Below are positions 21,793 to 23,109 of a stretch of 23,109 bases of DNA, in pieces; the stretch's first letter is position 1; the number at the start of each line of letters is the position of its first letter. The DNA is from a virus, in the IMG/VR virus record IMGVR_UViG_3300042863_001740, positions 1-23,109 of that record; one strand, given 5' to 3'. A program made the position numbers and the translations under genes. The notes below the pieces were generated by a model. That model was not told the origin of the DNA. It ran no database searches and worked only from the letters and a program-made list of their open reading frames with translations.

Positions 21793-21905
21793 CATTGCTT
21801 TTAAAGCTTCGGGGTGAAGACCGAAAAAAAGAAACTGGCAGAAATGCCACAACATAGCCTCGTAATGATTTAGCTTCACCTAAATTGTTTCGAGGCTTTT
21901 GTTTT
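21793..21905 (+). ncRNA. Kissing-loop leader RNA, copy C, before an HNH gene
   Basis: Hairpin 1 is TTCGG/CCGAA (21808-21812 with 21821-21825) with the 8-nt loop GGTGAAGA. A TGGCA/TGCCA hairpin with a GAAA tetraloop follows at 21836-21849. The terminator stem AGCCTCG/CGAGGCT (21856-21862 with 21891-21897) is followed by a T-rich tract. Its apical hairpin ATTTAG/CTAAAT presents CTTCAC(C) at 21874-21880, complementary to GGTGAAG of loop 1. The HNH ATG follows at 21906. Confidence 0.75.
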
Positions 21906-22508
21906 ATGCAAAATACAAAAATAGAAAATTTAAGTTGCTGGTATGATGGAGTATTTTATTCTGAAGAGTTTAGGGATATTCCTGATTTTGGAGGGTTTTA
22001 TCAAATATCTAATTTTGGTAGAGTTAAAAGTGTTTCAAGACTTGTAGGCAAAAAAATAAAACCAGATAGGTTGTTAAATTTAAGGATTAATGTTCATGGA
22101 TATTTACTAGTAACCATTAATCATGCAAAAAAGACATACGTATATTTAGTTCACAGGCTTGTTGCATCTGTTTTTATTGAAAATCCAGAAAACAAAAAAA
22201 CTGTAAACCATAAATTTGGAAATAAAACTGATAATAGGGCTTGGTTGATAGAATGGAATACTCATAAAGAAAATGTTCATCATTCTTTTAAGACAGGACT
22301 TAAAGTCAATGTTTCTGGGGCTAAAGCAAGTAGGTCAATTCCTATTTCTCAGTTTACAAAAAATGGTATTTGGATAAAATATTGGTGGGGTGCTAGGGAG
22401 TTTGAAATTAAAACAGGACTTTCAAGGTGTCTTATTTCCATGCATTTAAAAGGTAAATGCCAAACAGCACATGGATTTATATGGAAATACAAAAATGTAA
22501 AAGGCTAA
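21906..22508 (+). CDS. NUMOD4/HNH/NUMOD1 homing-type endonuclease
   Basis: A 200-residue free-standing HNH endonuclease. NUMOD4 lies at about residues 15-50 (EEFRDIPDFGGFYQISNFGR), and the HNH core at about 85-115 has TVNHKFGNKTDNRAWLIEW. A C-terminal NUMOD1 DNA-binding module follows (EFEIKTGLSRCLISMHLKGK then HGFIWKY). The start is ATG 21906 because the TTG at 21885 is inside the terminator. It lies antisense between two minus-strand phage genes and overlaps the next gene end by 4 nt. Little sequence is shared with the HNH gene at 20318 outside the HNH core, so they are not simple duplicates. Confidence 0.9.
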   Translation: MQNTKIENLSCWYDGVFYSEEFRDIPDFGGFYQISNFGRVKSVSRLVGKKIKPDRLLNLRINVHGYLLVTINHAKKTYVYLVHRLVASVFIENPENKKTVNHKFGNKTDNRAWLIEWNTHKENVHHSFKTGLKVNVSGAKASRSIPISQFTKNGIWIKYWWGAREFEIKTGLSRCLISMHLKGKCQTAHGFIWKYKNVKG

Positions 22509-22969
22509 CAATTAATGCAATCAATTTTTTCTTTTATTGAAAAATCTATTGTAAAAAAGTAGAATTCAAAATTAAATTGGTCAATTCCAAAGTAATTCTG
22601 TGCAATTGCCTTTGCATCGTTGTTAGTATCTCCTAATTGAACCTCCGATATACTATTAAGAATGTAATTCAAATTGTAATCATTGGATGCAGTTTTGGAA
22701 TTGGCTATAAGTTTAAAATTAACAGTTCTGGAAAGAACCTGTTTTAAGCCTCTCCCATTCTCGTCATCAAGACTTGAATTTTCCCTGACGAAGAAGAGAA
22801 CGAGGTCGTAATTATCATCGACTGAGCAAGGCTTTTCTGAATCAATAGACCTGTAATTGAAACCTTGATTTTCTGTTATAACCTCATGGGATTCCCCATA
22901 GTTCAAAATCTTGATTTTCAAAAGTCTTTCGATTTCAGAACATATTGTTTTTAAAGGTCCGTTTTTCAT
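22505..22969 (-). CDS. Phage protein, possible tail-completion type
   Basis: A 154-residue protein of unrecognised family, between the LamG-like gene and the MuF-like gene on the minus strand. N-terminal helix (LKTICSEIERLLKIKILNYG) followed by alternating strands (YDLVLFFVRE, VNFKLIANSK) gives an alpha/beta fold like that of many head-tail connector or completion proteins, but this is only a resemblance. Four cysteines are spread along the chain, two in the last four residues. It begins 11 nt after the LamG-like gene stop, so it is in the same operon. Confidence 0.5.
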   Translation of the reverse strand: MKNGPLKTICSEIERLLKIKILNYGESHEVITENQGFNYRSIDSEKPCSVDDNYDLVLFFVRENSSLDDENGRGLKQVLSRTVNFKLIANSKTASNDYNLNYILNSISEVQLGDTNNDAKAIAQNYFGIDQFNFEFYFFTIDFSIKEKIDCINC

Positions 22970-22980
22970 TTTAATAATAT

Positions 22981-23109
22981 TTAAACTCCATAAAATCCTC
23001 TTTGGGCTGTGAAATTCTGCAAAATCTCACTTACACTTAATGCCCTGTCGTACATACTTACCCGATATATTTCACCATTGAATTGCCTAACTGCTGCGGT
23101 TCCCCAACT
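22981..23109 (-). CDS. LamG-like domain protein, C-terminal fragment
   Basis: The frame is open from the right edge and runs 42 codons to TAA at 22981. FNGEIYRVSMYDRALSVSEI then LQNF matches the closing strands of LamG/concanavalin-like lectin domains ('G.I..v.iYnraLs..EI..nf'). Such domains in phages are usually in tail or capsid-surface proteins that bind glycans. The rest of the gene lies outside the window. Confidence 0.75.
   Translation of the reverse strand, partial: SWGTAAVRQFNGEIYRVSMYDRALSVSEILQNFTAQRGFYGV

Noticed and set aside
21885-21905. TTG start for the second HNH gene
   Set aside because: It lies in the loop and 3' arm of the RNA C terminator; the ATG at 21906 follows the T tract.
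20187-22508. Group I introns hosting the HNH genes
   Set aside because: The HNH genes are antisense between intact genes and the leaders lack intron core elements; no interrupted coding sequence was found.
22505-22508. Programmed overlap between HNH and the phage gene end
   Set aside because: A 4-nt convergent overlap of stop codons is common in compact phage genomes and needs no special explanation.

Overview
The window looks like part of a tailed phage or prophage genome from a Bacteroidota host. The evidence is the AT-rich sequence, A-rich translation leaders in place of Shine-Dalgarno sites, at least six promoters of the Bacteroidota type (TTTG near -33, TAnnTTTG near -7), and recognisable phage genes: portal, scaffold-like protein, major capsid protein, MuF-like head protein, DnaB-type helicase, SSB, VRR-NUC nuclease and HNH endonucleases. 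No integrase, large terminase, tRNA or rRNA was seen. The phage species cannot be named from the sequence alone.

Layout. 1-6409 (+) holds a 5'-truncated structural gene, a fibre-like protein built on a 16-residue repeat, a 52-residue gene, two large unrecognised structural proteins and a portal protein with a four-cysteine insert. 6406-7767 (-) is an accessory island of five tiny genes. Between four of them lie three sites of about 125 bp that fold like integron attC sites, so this is a cassette array without an integrase. 7894-11085 (+) carries a GT25 glycosyltransferase, a small protein, a scaffold-like protein and the major capsid protein, closed by a bidirectional terminator. 12338-11205 (-) carries an SSB and a partner gene. 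12438-13481 (+) is a probable structural gene closed by a second bidirectional terminator.

18484-13562 (-) is one long operon: replication initiator, DnaB helicase, two tiny genes, then three glycosyltransferases and an FkbM methyltransferase, mostly joined by ATGA overlaps. The initiator gene contains four 15-bp iterons spaced exactly 22 bp apart next to an AT-rich stretch, a lambda-O-like origin. 19645-18613 (-) has the VRR-NUC nuclease and a tail-anchored coiled-coil protein. 19701-20191 (+) has a small basic HTH-like protein and a small membrane protein. 20318-22508 has two NUMOD4/HNH endonuclease genes (+) interleaved with a MuF-like head gene and a further phage gene (-). The right edge is the C-terminus of a LamG-like protein (-).

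The most unusual feature is an RNA element present three times: before the replication initiator and before each HNH gene. Each copy has a promoter, a 5' hairpin with an 8-nt loop, and a terminator hairpin whose apical loop is complementary to the first loop. The loop sequences differ completely between copies but stay complementary within each copy. The attC-like array, the iteron origin, and a codon-phased Asp-Tyr-Asn repeat just past the capsid gene stop are the other main points of interest.
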